A stretch of 64,000 nucleotides of DNA, taken from assembly GCA_030745755.1 (NCBI GenBank), contig JASLOA010000046.1, positions 1-64,000 on the forward strand. The letters are read 5' to 3'. A program made the position numbers and the translations under genes. A model generated the notes under the pieces. The model had not been told where the DNA came from, did no database searches, and was given only the letters and a program-made list of their open reading frames with translations. This stretch comes from Kiritimatiellia bacterium. Lineage in GTDB: Bacteria; Verrucomicrobiota; Kiritimatiellia; UBA8416; JABMPJ01. Positions 8,231-18,177 of this stretch are shown in pieces; the stretch's first letter is position 1, and each line of letters starts with the position of its first letter.

Positions 8231-9946
8231 ATGGGTCTGACGCGTGAGGAAGCTCGCCGGTCGGCGGCGGTGACGTTGTCCGACATGGAGATGTTCATCT
8301 TTCCAGAGCTGATCTACAGCCTGGTGCTGGCGAACATAATGTCGCCCCGCATCTGGGCCTGGCGTGAGGATTCCTGGTTCGACGGTATCGAGCGCATGAA
8401 GCCATATCGGCGCATCACACGGTTGAAGCAGTACATCATGGACCATTATGCCTTCAACCTGGACCTCGATACGTGGGGACTGACGACCCGGGACCAGGAG
8501 CTGGCGCGATTTGAGTCCTTCATCAGCCCCGAGACCCTGGCACAGTCGAACGCGCTGTTCGGTTACGAGGGCGACAAGTACTACTTCGATATCGATATTC
8601 GGACCCACTTCGGGTTGGACAAGTACGACGGCGACGTGATCCCGTATTGGAAGACCGAAACGGTGGAGGCCATGGACGCGTTCCGCCTCAAGCCGAACTA
8701 TGCCAACGGGGCGGGGGAGTGCGTCTCGCTGGCCACGCTGTATGCGGCCGCGCTGTTCATTGTGGCCCGAATCCCGTTGCAGGATATCTTTCTGATGGCC
8801 ACGCCGCTGCATTCGCAGAACTTCGTGGATGTGGATGACGGCATCCTGACCAACAACCGGCGGCTCGTGACCAAGAAGATGTGGTTCAACGGTACGGCGC
8901 TTTCGGCCCAGGCGCGACGCGCACTTGAAAATGAGCGCGTGACCATTGTGGCGCACGAGAGCGGCGTGTTGCACACGATGTACGAGGAGGCCAGCCTGCC
9001 TCGCGAACAGGCGGAGCGCTTTGCCGGGCGTCTCAATGGCTTCCTCTGCACGGAGCTGACGGACGAGGTGCTGGGCAACTTCTTGCGCCATACAAGCGAT
9101 ATCCAGAAGTGCTTCCAGATTCGTTGGCCTCAGCATGGGCAAGATCACCACGTCCCGATGGAGCGCATCTTCGCCTACGAGCACGGGAGCCCCTACCGGG
9201 TAACGGACAATACGCGCGCCAAGTTGATGGACGAGATTGAGGGCGAGGAGTTTTGCGAGTGCCGCCTTCCGAGTCGCATCGTGTTCAATGATCTCGAAGC
9301 ATTTGTGAAGCAGGAGCGCATTGACATCTCGCGCGATGAGGATGTCCGTCGACTGAAGGAGCAGTTTGCCAGTGACTGTCTGAATGCGGAGATTGCGATT
9401 GAGAGTCTGGTCCGGTTCTGTCGGATACGGCCCCAGCTACCTGACCTTGAGCGCAAGACCTTCATCAAGGGGCAGGAGCCCCTGGGCCTTGAGATTGATA
9501 TGACGCGCGACGAGATCCGGGAGCGCCTGGAATCCATTCGCACAGCGAACGTACTGGCCGACATGGCTTTCTATGCCTGGCGAGACCTGAGCCGGACCGA
9601 GCCGGAGCCGTTCCTGGTGGCCGCCGTTCAGCGTTGCCCTGTTTCGGTGGAGGCAACGAAGGATCTGTCGGATCCCGAGCTGAAGGCTGTACTGGATGAC
9701 ATGGGTGATGAATCGATTTACGACGGTCCGGTGCGCCTCGCGCAGCCTGACGAGGTGTGGAACTTCCGGTCAGGCGACGGAATCGAGAAGGCCCTGCTCG
9801 TGGCCAATGTGCTGCGTGCCCGCGATCCCGGGACTGGCCTGACGCTCACCGTAGAGACAGGCCAGGTCGCCCTCAAAGGGGCGGCAAACGAGTGGCGCTT
9901 CAGTACGCAAAAGGGGCTGGACCCGGCCGTCTGGATAATCCCTTAG
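8231..9946 (+). CDS. Large protein with a transglutaminase-like core
   Basis: 571 residues from the ATG at 8231, which follows GGAGAGTGACG; the open frame extends a little further to a TTG. No signal peptide is seen. Residues about 155-215 carry a possible cysteine-protease/transglutaminase triad arrangement: GECVSLATLYAAAL supplies a Cys at the start of a helix, and ATPLHSQNFVDV supplies a His on a strand followed by Asp. The remainder is helical and acidic and matches nothing I know. It lies just after the truncated GYF gene and may once have worked with it. Confidence 0.6.
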   Translation: MGLTREEARRSAAVTLSDMEMFIFPELIYSLVLANIMSPRIWAWREDSWFDGIERMKPYRRITRLKQYIMDHYAFNLDLDTWGLTTRDQELARFESFISPETLAQSNALFGYEGDKYYFDIDIRTHFGLDKYDGDVIPYWKTETVEAMDAFRLKPNYANGAGECVSLATLYAAALFIVARIPLQDIFLMATPLHSQNFVDVDDGILTNNRRLVTKKMWFNGTALSAQARRALENERVTIVAHESGVLHTMYEEASLPREQAERFAGRLNGFLCTELTDEVLGNFLRHTSDIQKCFQIRWPQHGQDHHVPMERIFAYEHGSPYRVTDNTRAKLMDEIEGEEFCECRLPSRIVFNDLEAFVKQERIDISRDEDVRRLKEQFASDCLNAEIAIESLVRFCRIRPQLPDLERKTFIKGQEPLGLEIDMTRDEIRERLESIRTANVLADMAFYAWRDLSRTEPEPFLVAAVQRCPVSVEATKDLSDPELKAVLDDMGDESIYDGPVRLAQPDEVWNFRSGDGIEKALLVANVLRARDPGTGLTLTVETGQVALKGAANEWRFSTQKGLDPAVWIIP

Positions 9947-9984
9947 TCCTATTCCTTTCTAACTGGCAATAGCCCACTTCCCCC

Positions 9985-10013
9985 TTGTTCTCCCGTCTTG
10001 GGTTTCGTAGTAT
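9985..10013 (+). promoter_or_regulatory. Weak candidate promoter ahead of the ATPase operon
   Basis: TTGTTC (9985-9990), exactly 17 bp, then TAGTAT (10008-10013). Transcription would start near 10020, after the first ATG (10017), so it would require starting translation at 10026 with almost no leader. That makes it doubtful. Confidence 0.25.
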
Positions 10014-10016
10014 CCG

Positions 10017-11336
10017 ATGCATACTATGCGCAGGATAATATTCAAACATCCGAGCGACGGCCCTTTGCCGGGCCGTCTCTGTTTCTCTGCAGTGCTGCTG
10101 TCGCTGCTATTGGCCGGGGTGGCGTCTGCGGACAAAGTCGTTCTGCGCATCCGGGCTGCCAACCCCATCAACACGGTTCAGACCGTACAGATAAAGGCCA
10201 ATCTCCCCCCTCGTGTCGGCAAGGAAGATGTGTCGCTGCCGGTAGGATTGGAGCTTGGTTACGACATCAAAAGCGACCGCTACTATGTCTTTGGAGAGAT
10301 GGAACTGGGCGCCAAAGAGATTCGCGAGTTCGATGTTGAGATTCGTGATATTTGGGTGGTCGACCTCAATGATGTCACATCACTCCAGGAGCACGCCAAG
10401 CAGCTTGTCGCCAAGCTGGCGGGGTCGGACTATGCCGAGAACGCGGCCGGTCTGCTGGCGGAGATAGAGAAGAACCTGGCGTCCGTTTCCTCTCTGCAGG
10501 GCGAGAGCAATATCGGGCCGGGCATCAAGCCCATGCAGCATATCCGAGCCTACGAGGCCAACTTGGAGACGCTCAAGCGCATCAGGACAGACCTGGGCTA
10601 CCTCGAAAATCTGGTATTGGGAACGGGCCAGGACATTGGGAGTCTGATGGGGGATGTCAAAGAGGCCCCGCTTCCTGATGGCAGCGATATTGTCATCGAA
10701 GGGGACTACAAGGTTGCCGTACTCAAGATCTCGGTCAGAAACACCTCTCCCAAGGAGTCGCGCCGGGTGCCGATCGAGAAGAATCTGCCGGAAGAGATCA
10801 ACCTGACAGACGTTCTGGATGCGGGTGAGCTGGACGTATCAACCCGTCCGGACACGGAGATCTGCTACGTCTTCAAGAACAGTGTAGAAATTCCGCCGGG
10901 TGAAACGCGTGTGTTTGAAGTCAAGATGCGTGACAAGTGGAACGTGTCCGAGCTGCGCATCCCGGACCTGCGCAAGCGGGGCGAGGCGCTGCTCACGCGC
11001 GTGGGGGCCGACGGTTCGTTCCAGGCTGTTGAAGAGGGCATTCAGGAGCTTCTGGCGGAACTCGCCGCCATAGAAGCCGAGGAAGGGCCCACGACGTTCA
11101 ATGATCAATATGTGGCTTTCTATCGGCGTCAGAACGACCAGTTGGATCGGATCGAGCAGCGGATACTGCGCGTTGAGAGCGCGTTGCGGCCGCAGACGAA
11201 GAACACGAAGTACGGCTTCAAGGCCAAGCCGCCCAGCATGAAAACCACCTGGTTGATCATCTATATCATCCTCGGTTTTCTTGCGATCATGAGTCTGCTG
11301 TTCTTCCTGCGCTGGTACGGGGGAAAGGGTAAGTAG
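10017..11336 (+). CDS. Periplasmic, membrane-anchored protein leading the ATPase operon
   Basis: 439 residues (436 if the ATG at 10026 is used). A signal peptide (LCFSAVLLSLLLAGVASA) is followed by a duplicated beta-rich domain. Copy 1 runs from about residue 40 (VVLRIRAANP ... REFDVEIRDIWVV) and copy 2 from about residue 235 (AVLKISVRNTSP ... RVFEVKMRDKWNV), each followed by a charged helical region. One C-terminal membrane helix (about 405-428) leaves a short basic cytoplasmic tail GGKGK. The stop TAG directly abuts the ATG of the first alpha gene, so the two are translationally coupled. The topology gives one membrane span and cannot replace the missing a subunit. Function unknown; a structural or assembly partner of the ATPase is the simplest inference. 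Confidence 0.75.
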   Translation: MHTMRRIIFKHPSDGPLPGRLCFSAVLLSLLLAGVASADKVVLRIRAANPINTVQTVQIKANLPPRVGKEDVSLPVGLELGYDIKSDRYYVFGEMELGAKEIREFDVEIRDIWVVDLNDVTSLQEHAKQLVAKLAGSDYAENAAGLLAEIEKNLASVSSLQGESNIGPGIKPMQHIRAYEANLETLKRIRTDLGYLENLVLGTGQDIGSLMGDVKEAPLPDGSDIVIEGDYKVAVLKISVRNTSPKESRRVPIEKNLPEEINLTDVLDAGELDVSTRPDTEICYVFKNSVEIPPGETRVFEVKMRDKWNVSELRIPDLRKRGEALLTRVGADGSFQAVEEGIQELLAELAAIEAEEGPTTFNDQYVAFYRRQNDQLDRIEQRILRVESALRPQTKNTKYGFKAKPPSMKTTWLIIYIILGFLAIMSLLFFLRWYGGKGK

Positions 11337-12800
11337 ATGGCACTCAAGCTCGACCTTATCAAGTTGAAGGAGAATGGGGTTGTTGCAGAAGTGCGGCAGG
11401 ATGTTGTCCATGCGACCGGGCTGACGAACTGCATGAACGGTCAGCTGGTTACGATCGGCTCCGATTCCGAGGGCGTGATTGTCGGGTTCGACGGGGACTA
11501 CGTACTCGTACTCGTGGTTAAGGCCGGCCATCCGATCAAGCCGGGCGACCAGGTCTCCACACCCATCGACGACTTCAAGGTGCCGGTCGGCGATGAATTC
11601 CTCGGTCGTAGAGTCAATGCCCTGGCCTTGCCGATCGACGGCGAAGGGCCGATTCGCGAGTCCGCGATGTACCCGATTTTCATGAAGGCGCCCTCCGTAC
11701 TGGAGCGTATTCCGCTGGGTGATGTGATGGAGACGGGCACGAAGATCATCGATATGATGAAGCCCGTCGGGCGTGGACAGCGCATGTTGATCATTGGCGA
11801 TCGTATGACAGGCAAGACGACGATTGGGGTGGATGCGATCCTGAATCAGCGTGGCAAGGGCGTGATCTGCATCTATTGTTGTATCGGGAAGTCTGAAGCA
11901 TCGCTCAATCGTGTGCATGAGGTGTTTGACCAGGCTCACTGCTGGGACTACACGATCAGTGTGGCCGCCACCGCCTCCGACCCGATGGGGCAGCAGTACC
12001 TGGCGCCGTATGTGGCCACCAGTCTTGGCGAGTACTTCATGTACGAAAAGGCAGGGCATGTGCTTGTGGTCTTCGATGACTTCACCAAGCATGCCTGGGC
12101 CTATCGCCAGATTTCGCTGTTGCTGGAACGGGCACCGGGGCGCGATGCCTATCCCGGTGACATCTTCTATATTCATTCGCAACTCGTCGAGCGTGCCGGC
12201 AAGCTGAAGCCCGACCGCGGTGGCGGCTCGATGACCCACCTTCCGATCGTGGAAACCCTGCAGGGCGACCTGGCGGGATATATCCCCTCCAATATCGTCT
12301 CGATGACGGATGGGCAGATCTACTTCAGTACCAACCTCTTTGGCGAGGGATTCAAGCCGGCCATCGATATGGGCCTCTCTGTTTCGCGTATTGGCAGCAA
12401 GGTGCAGTGGCGCGCCGTGAAGAAGTTGACCGGTATGCTGCAGCTTGAGTTCGTGCGATACAAGGAGCTGGAAAAGCTGACGCGTATCAAGGCCGGCATG
12501 TCGGCGGATGTGGAGAAACGCCTGTTGCAGGGCAAGGTGCTGGAAGAGGTCCTCAAGCAGGAACAGAATAACCCGATTCCCATGGAGGACGAGGTCGTCG
12601 TGCTTTATGCCCTGGAGCAGGGCTTCCTGGAGGATGTCGCGCCCGAGCAGGTGCAGGGCATGCTGAAAGGGCTGGTTGAACTCGTTCATCTCAATTGCCC
12701 CGAGCTATTGGAAGAGCTGCGGCTGAACCAGGACATGTCCGACAACATCAAGGAGGGGTTCGATGAGCAGATCGCTCGGTACCGCGCTACCGCTCTTTAA
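11337..12800 (+). CDS. atpA: F-type ATPase alpha subunit, copy 1 (arginine finger intact)
   Basis: 487 residues aligning with F1 alpha along its length. The P-loop is GDRMTGKT (154-161), with Met where most alphas have Gln. Other landmarks are YRQISLLLERAPGRDAYPGD near 256 and the catalytic-interface motif LSVSRIG with Arg351, the arginine finger that reaches into the neighbouring beta site. Compared with E. coli alpha, the first 18-20 residues, which contact the delta N-terminal domain, are absent. The gene is coupled to the periplasmic-protein gene upstream and overlaps alpha copy 2 by 38 bp. YRQISLLL and PSNIVSMTDGQI distinguish it from flagellar or type III ATPases. Confidence 0.93.
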   Translation: MALKLDLIKLKENGVVAEVRQDVVHATGLTNCMNGQLVTIGSDSEGVIVGFDGDYVLVLVVKAGHPIKPGDQVSTPIDDFKVPVGDEFLGRRVNALALPIDGEGPIRESAMYPIFMKAPSVLERIPLGDVMETGTKIIDMMKPVGRGQRMLIIGDRMTGKTTIGVDAILNQRGKGVICIYCCIGKSEASLNRVHEVFDQAHCWDYTISVAATASDPMGQQYLAPYVATSLGEYFMYEKAGHVLVVFDDFTKHAWAYRQISLLLERAPGRDAYPGDIFYIHSQLVERAGKLKPDRGGGSMTHLPIVETLQGDLAGYIPSNIVSMTDGQIYFSTNLFGEGFKPAIDMGLSVSRIGSKVQWRAVKKLTGMLQLEFVRYKELEKLTRIKAGMSADVEKRLLQGKVLEEVLKQEQNNPIPMEDEVVVLYALEQGFLEDVAPEQVQGMLKGLVELVHLNCPELLEELRLNQDMSDNIKEGFDEQIARYRATAL

Positions 12801-14253
12801 GATCAAGGTCCACGAGAAGGGCATCATCAAGGACATCAAGGAGATCATTGTCCGCATCACCGGTCTGCCCACCTGTCTCAACGGTCAGATTGTTGACCTT
12901 GGCAATGGTGTCAACGGCATCATTATGGGCTATGATGAGGAGGATGTCCTGGTGCTGGTATTGGGCGACCAGACCCGGTTGCGCATGGGCAAAGAGGTCA
13001 CCGGTGCCAGCGAGCCCTTCAAGATTCCGGTGGGCGATCGCTTTATCGGTCGCATGGTGACGGCCCTCGGAGAGCCGTGTGACCAGGGACCCAACGTAGA
13101 GCCGGATGAGATGTATGCGGTCTTCCGCGACTCCGCCCCCATCGTGTGGCGCGCACCGGTGGAAGAGTTCATACCCGTCGGCACGAAGATGATTGATATC
13201 GCGATCCCGCTGGCCAAAGGGCAGCGCCAGCTGATCCTCGGCGACCGCATGACGGGCAAAACCGTGATCGCCGTGGATGCCATTCTCAACCAGCTCGGGC
13301 GTGACGTGGTTTGTATCTTCTGCTGTGTGGGGAAATCCCTCTCCGGCCTGAGCAAAATCATGTCCGTACTCAAGGAGAGGGGCGCCATGGACTATACGGT
13401 GGTCATGGTGGCCACCGATAACGCGCCGGTTGGCGAGCAGTACCTGGTGCCGTTTGCGGCGGCCTCCATGGGGGAGTATTTCGCACTCAAGGGTCGGGAT
13501 GTGCTGGTCGTGTTCGATGATCTCACCAAGCATGCCTGGGCCTACCGTCAGCTCTCGCTGCTTCTGGAGCGCCCGCCGGGTCGCGAGGCCTATCCGGGCG
13601 ATATCTTCTATGTGCAGACGCAATTGATGGAACGCGCGGGCCGATTCAACGAAGCGCACGGCGGGGCGTCCATGACCTTCCTCGGCATTGCGGAAACGCT
13701 GCAGGGCGACCTGACAGGCTTCATCCCGTCGAACCTGGCTTCGATGTGTGATGGGCAGATCTGCCTGAGCTCGGGGATCTTTGCCGAAGGCGTTCGTCCG
13801 GCCATCGACATCACAACGTCGCTGTCGATCATTGGCGGACGTGTGCAGAGCTCGTTGATGCGAAAACTGACACTCGGGCTGCGCGCGGACTTCGCGCAGT
13901 ACAACGAAGTGCTGGCGCTGAGCCGGCTCCAGTCGGGCCTGTCTGATGAAGCGCAGATGATTGTGGATCGGGGCCAGTCGATCGCATCGATTTTCGTACA
14001 GATGCAGTATGAGCCGGTCTCCATCAATGATCAGATTCTCCTGCTGTTTGGTTTGTATAAGGGCGTGCTGAACAAGATGACCGATCCTCAACGTCATAAG
14101 TTCAACAAGGAATTCCCGGTATTTGTGCGCGAACGGTTTACCGGGCTATACGAGAGCCTGGGCGACGCCACCGAGTTGACGGACGAATTGGAACAGCAGC
14201 TGGCGGCGGCTTTGACGGCGCACATGGAACAGCTGGACAGTGGAGCGGAGTAG
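12763..14253 (+). CDS. F-type ATPase alpha subunit, copy 2 (arginine finger lost)
   Basis: 496 residues, clearly a paralogue of copy 1, with an intact P-loop GDRMTGKT (160-167) and YRQLSLLLERPPGREAYPGD near 261. At the position of Arg351 of copy 1 the sequence reads SLSIIG, with Ile356 in place of the arginine; the next basic residue is Arg360. In canonical F1, loss of this arginine abolishes normal catalysis at the adjacent beta subunit. The ATG at 12763 follows AAGGAGGGG and lies inside copy 1. Sequence between the two is divergent enough (for example in the C-terminal helical domain) that this is not a recent duplication. It may be a dedicated structural alpha, giving a mixed ring. Confidence 0.9.
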   Translation: MSRSLGTALPLFKIKVHEKGIIKDIKEIIVRITGLPTCLNGQIVDLGNGVNGIIMGYDEEDVLVLVLGDQTRLRMGKEVTGASEPFKIPVGDRFIGRMVTALGEPCDQGPNVEPDEMYAVFRDSAPIVWRAPVEEFIPVGTKMIDIAIPLAKGQRQLILGDRMTGKTVIAVDAILNQLGRDVVCIFCCVGKSLSGLSKIMSVLKERGAMDYTVVMVATDNAPVGEQYLVPFAAASMGEYFALKGRDVLVVFDDLTKHAWAYRQLSLLLERPPGREAYPGDIFYVQTQLMERAGRFNEAHGGASMTFLGIAETLQGDLTGFIPSNLASMCDGQICLSSGIFAEGVRPAIDITTSLSIIGGRVQSSLMRKLTLGLRADFAQYNEVLALSRLQSGLSDEAQMIVDRGQSIASIFVQMQYEPVSINDQILLLFGLYKGVLNKMTDPQRHKFNKEFPVFVRERFTGLYESLGDATELTDELEQQLAAALTAHMEQLDSGAE

Positions 14254-14266
14254 GGGGCATGGGGCG

Positions 14267-14497
14267 ATGAAACTGGTGATGCTCAATCCCAAGCACGTCG
14301 TGTACGAGGGCGAGGCGGAGAGTGTCTGCCTGACGGGTGATGTTGCCGAGTTCGAATTGCTCGATCACCACGCGCCCATCGTCAGTCTGCTGCGCCCCGG
14401 TGAAGTAGTTGTGGATGGGGGACGCGAGACCATTCCGATCAAGCAGGGCATGGTGACATTCGATCGTGATGAGTGCATGATCTTGATGGAAGAATAG
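14267..14497 (+). CDS. atpC: F-type ATPase epsilon subunit, N-terminal domain only
   Basis: 76 residues that cover only the beta-sandwich: MKLVMLNPKHVVYEGEAESV, then ELLDHHAPIVSLLRPGEVVV and a final strand ending MEE. The two C-terminal helices of canonical epsilon (about 130-140 residues in total), which brake ATP hydrolysis, are absent. The start at 14267 matches the family start; the in-frame ATG at 14240 lies inside alpha copy 2. It is unusual for epsilon to follow alpha directly. Confidence 0.85.
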   Translation: MKLVMLNPKHVVYEGEAESVCLTGDVAEFELLDHHAPIVSLLRPGEVVVDGGRETIPIKQGMVTFDRDECMILMEE

Positions 14498-14503
14498 GCG
14501 CTT

Positions 14504-14719
14504 ATGCAGAATTTCATTATCTTTCTCGTGATGTTCGTGACGATCATTGGGCCGTCCGGAGTGATCGCGGCGATTGGCTATGCAAGTATTCGGGCGCTTG
14601 GCAGGAATCCGTCGGCTGCGCCCAAGATCCTGCAGGCTATGATTATCTCCCTGGTTTTTGCGGAGGCCATTGCTGTTGTAGCGTTGCTGGTGTTGTTCCA
14701 GCTGTTTGGGCGAGGGTAA
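14504..14719 (+). CDS. atpE: F-type ATPase c subunit (rotor ring)
   Basis: 71 residues forming a hairpin of two membrane helices. The polar loop reads ALGRNPSAAP, equivalent to the conserved R-Q/N-P loop. The ion-carrying carboxylate is Glu54 in VFAEAIAVV. The residue after it is Ala, and helix 1 lacks the Gln seen in sodium-binding rings, so proton transport is more likely. It lies 6 bp after epsilon. Confidence 0.9.
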   Translation: MQNFIIFLVMFVTIIGPSGVIAAIGYASIRALGRNPSAAPKILQAMIISLVFAEAIAVVALLVLFQLFGRG

Positions 14720-14769
14720 GGGTTTGAGGACTGAAGAATGGGATGGAAGTGTGATGGGGGAAGAAAGCC

Positions 14770-15516
14770 ATGTCTGAGATGTTGAAACTACTGTTGCCGA
14801 TTATCCTGACCCATGTCGTGGTCCTGGCTGTTGTCGTCGTGCTGATTAAGCGTATCTTGCTCGGTGATACGGCCAAGGCCGTCGAGAGTGTCCGCGAAGT
14901 CGAGGCCGAGATCAGGAAGAAGGAATCGGGAATTCGCGAGCAGATCGAAGAGCACGAGCGCGTATTCCAGCAGCAGAAGATCGCGGCGGAGAAGGAGCTG
15001 GAAGAGCACCGTGCCCAAGCGGACAAGGAAGTGGCCCGTGCCCGCGACCAGGTGCTCGGCGAGGCCCGTACCGAGGCCGATCGAATGGTCGAGCAGGCCA
15101 AGCGCAACGAAGAGAAGTTCAGGCAGCAGATCGCCCAGGACATGGAAGAGAAGGCGGTGCAGTACGCCGGCGAGATCTTCGGACTGGTCTTCACGGAGAA
15201 GATGGCCGAGGCCGTCGACCTTGTGTTCACCGACGAGCTTCTGGAAGCCTTGGATCACCTTGACTCGACCAGTATCACCGTGGACGCCAGCGACGTGGAC
15301 TTTACGGCCGCGCGCCCGATTGCCGATGCGCAGAAGGTCCGGCTTGAGACATTGCTGAAAGAGAAGTTCGAGGCGGATATCAAGGTGCAGGAGAACATCC
15401 AGGAAGACCTCGTGGCGGGCCTGGCATTCAAACTGGGCAGCCTGGAAATTGATGGCAGCCTCAGCAACCGTATGAAAGAAGCGGTTGACGAGGTGAAGAA
15501 GCAAGCCCGAGGATGA
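14770..15516 (+). CDS. atpF: F-type ATPase b subunit fused to the delta C-terminal domain
   Basis: 248 residues. Residues 5-30 form the b membrane anchor, 35-145 a long charged coiled coil (b stalk), and about 168-248 match the C-terminal domain of delta: ARPIADAQKVRLETLLKEKF, then VQENIQEDLVAGLAFKLG and LEIDGSLSNRMK. The six-helix N-terminal delta domain that grips the alpha N termini is not evident. This agrees with the shortened N terminus of alpha copy 1. No separate atpH is present. Confidence 0.85.
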   Translation: MSEMLKLLLPIILTHVVVLAVVVVLIKRILLGDTAKAVESVREVEAEIRKKESGIREQIEEHERVFQQQKIAAEKELEEHRAQADKEVARARDQVLGEARTEADRMVEQAKRNEEKFRQQIAQDMEEKAVQYAGEIFGLVFTEKMAEAVDLVFTDELLEALDHLDSTSITVDASDVDFTAARPIADAQKVRLETLLKEKFEADIKVQENIQEDLVAGLAFKLGSLEIDGSLSNRMKEAVDEVKKQARG

Positions 15517-15517
15517 T

Positions 15518-15609
15518 GCTCCGGCCCGGGTGGAGGCCTCTTGGCTGGACCGCGTGGAATACCACGCGCTAAGGCCTGCGAGGCCCCCACCCGGGCCTCC
15601 GCTGGGGCT
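15518..15609. repeat. Family 3 palindromic repeat inside the ATPase operon
   Basis: CTCCGGCCCGGGTGGAGGCC pairs with GGCCCCCACCCGGGCCTCCG, around a second small dyad GCGTGGAATACCACGCGCTAAGG. It fills most of the 171 bp between the b-delta and gamma genes. The same architecture, including GTACC..GCTAAGG in the centre, recurs at 21669-21763. Confidence 0.7.
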
Positions 15610-15687
15610 AGAAGGGGAGTGGGGTGCGCTGGGGTGTGGGGCCTCCGCGAAGGCTAGGTGGAGAGTTGGGCTTTTAGGGAGTAGGCG

Positions 15688-16590
15688 ATGCAACTGAGTG
15701 AGTTGAGAAAGGAGCTGCAGTTCAACACGGAACTCGTGCAGCTCATCGAGACGCTCAAGAATATTGCGGCGGCCCAGTATCACGTGATGGAGAAGGAGAA
15801 GGAGCGGTTCGACCGTTTCATGGATGCCTTCTCCGAGTTCTTCCGGGTGGTCGACCTGGTGGAGGTGGATGACCCGCTCGTACGCGTGGTGACCGATGTG
15901 CTGGGTATCGTGGTGGTGACATCCGATTCCGGCTTTATGGGAGGCTTGAACCAGGGCGTTATCAGGCGCGCGCAGGCTGAAGCCGATCGGCATGGGGTGG
16001 ACAAGGTGGCCTACGTGGTGGTCGGCGATAAGGGGTGTGGCACGTTTGAGGACAACGAGGTGGATTTTGCCGGCTTCGGTGGGATCAACCAGGAGACGAT
16101 CTACGAGCAATCCATGGCCGTGAAGGACCACATTGTCAAAGAGGTGCTTGAGCAGCGGATGGGAAAAGTGATCATCGTCTACCCACGCCCCCTGTCGTTC
16201 AGCGCCCAGACCATTGAGACCATCAACCTGTTGCCCTGTGCCGAGTTGTTTGATGAGGAAGCTGAGAGCGAGGTGACGCAGCATATCGGACACCGCAAGT
16301 TTGTCGCCGATGCGCGTAAGATTATCGTTGAGTCGAGTCTTTCAGACATGCTCGAGTACCTCTCAGGCGTGTGGGTGACATCCAAGCTATTCGAGGTATT
16401 TGAAGACAGCAAGCTGGCGGAATTCTCCGCGCGTGCCATGCATCTTGAAGGCAGCGGCCAGACACTGGAGAAAGAACGCGCCAAGCTGGAGCACAAGTGT
16501 TTCAAGGCGGCACACGAGTTGATTGACAAAGGAATGCGTGAGAGTTTTGCGTCGCGCGGCAAGAAGAAGAAACGCCGGTCGGCGGCATAG
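15688..16590 (+). CDS. atpG: F-type ATPase gamma subunit
   Basis: 300 residues. The N-terminal helix contains LIETLKNIAAAQYHVM, where canonical gamma has ITKAMKMVAASK. The Rossmann core shows VVTSDSGFMGGLN (canonical TSDRGLCGGLN). The C-terminal helix reads SARAMHLEGSGQTLEKERAKL and ends in a lysine-rich tail. It is divergent but has the gamma length and domain order. It follows a 171-bp gap containing a palindromic repeat. Confidence 0.88.
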   Translation: MQLSELRKELQFNTELVQLIETLKNIAAAQYHVMEKEKERFDRFMDAFSEFFRVVDLVEVDDPLVRVVTDVLGIVVVTSDSGFMGGLNQGVIRRAQAEADRHGVDKVAYVVVGDKGCGTFEDNEVDFAGFGGINQETIYEQSMAVKDHIVKEVLEQRMGKVIIVYPRPLSFSAQTIETINLLPCAELFDEEAESEVTQHIGHRKFVADARKIIVESSLSDMLEYLSGVWVTSKLFEVFEDSKLAEFSARAMHLEGSGQTLEKERAKLEHKCFKAAHELIDKGMRESFASRGKKKKRRSAA

Positions 16591-16602
16591 ATCCGGAAGT
16601 GA

Positions 16603-18157
<1,555 letters not shown>

Positions 18158-18177
18158 CCCCGTGGAGCAACTGACCT

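Noticed and set aside
10839-12689. 616-codon open frame on the minus strand opposite the ATPase genes
   Set aside because: It mirrors the codon structure of the real plus-strand genes, is rich in His, Arg and Leu, has no family features and spans two well-supported genes.
12787-14097. 436-codon minus-strand frame opposite alpha copy 2
   Set aside because: Shadow frame; alpha copy 2 is fully supported by homology.
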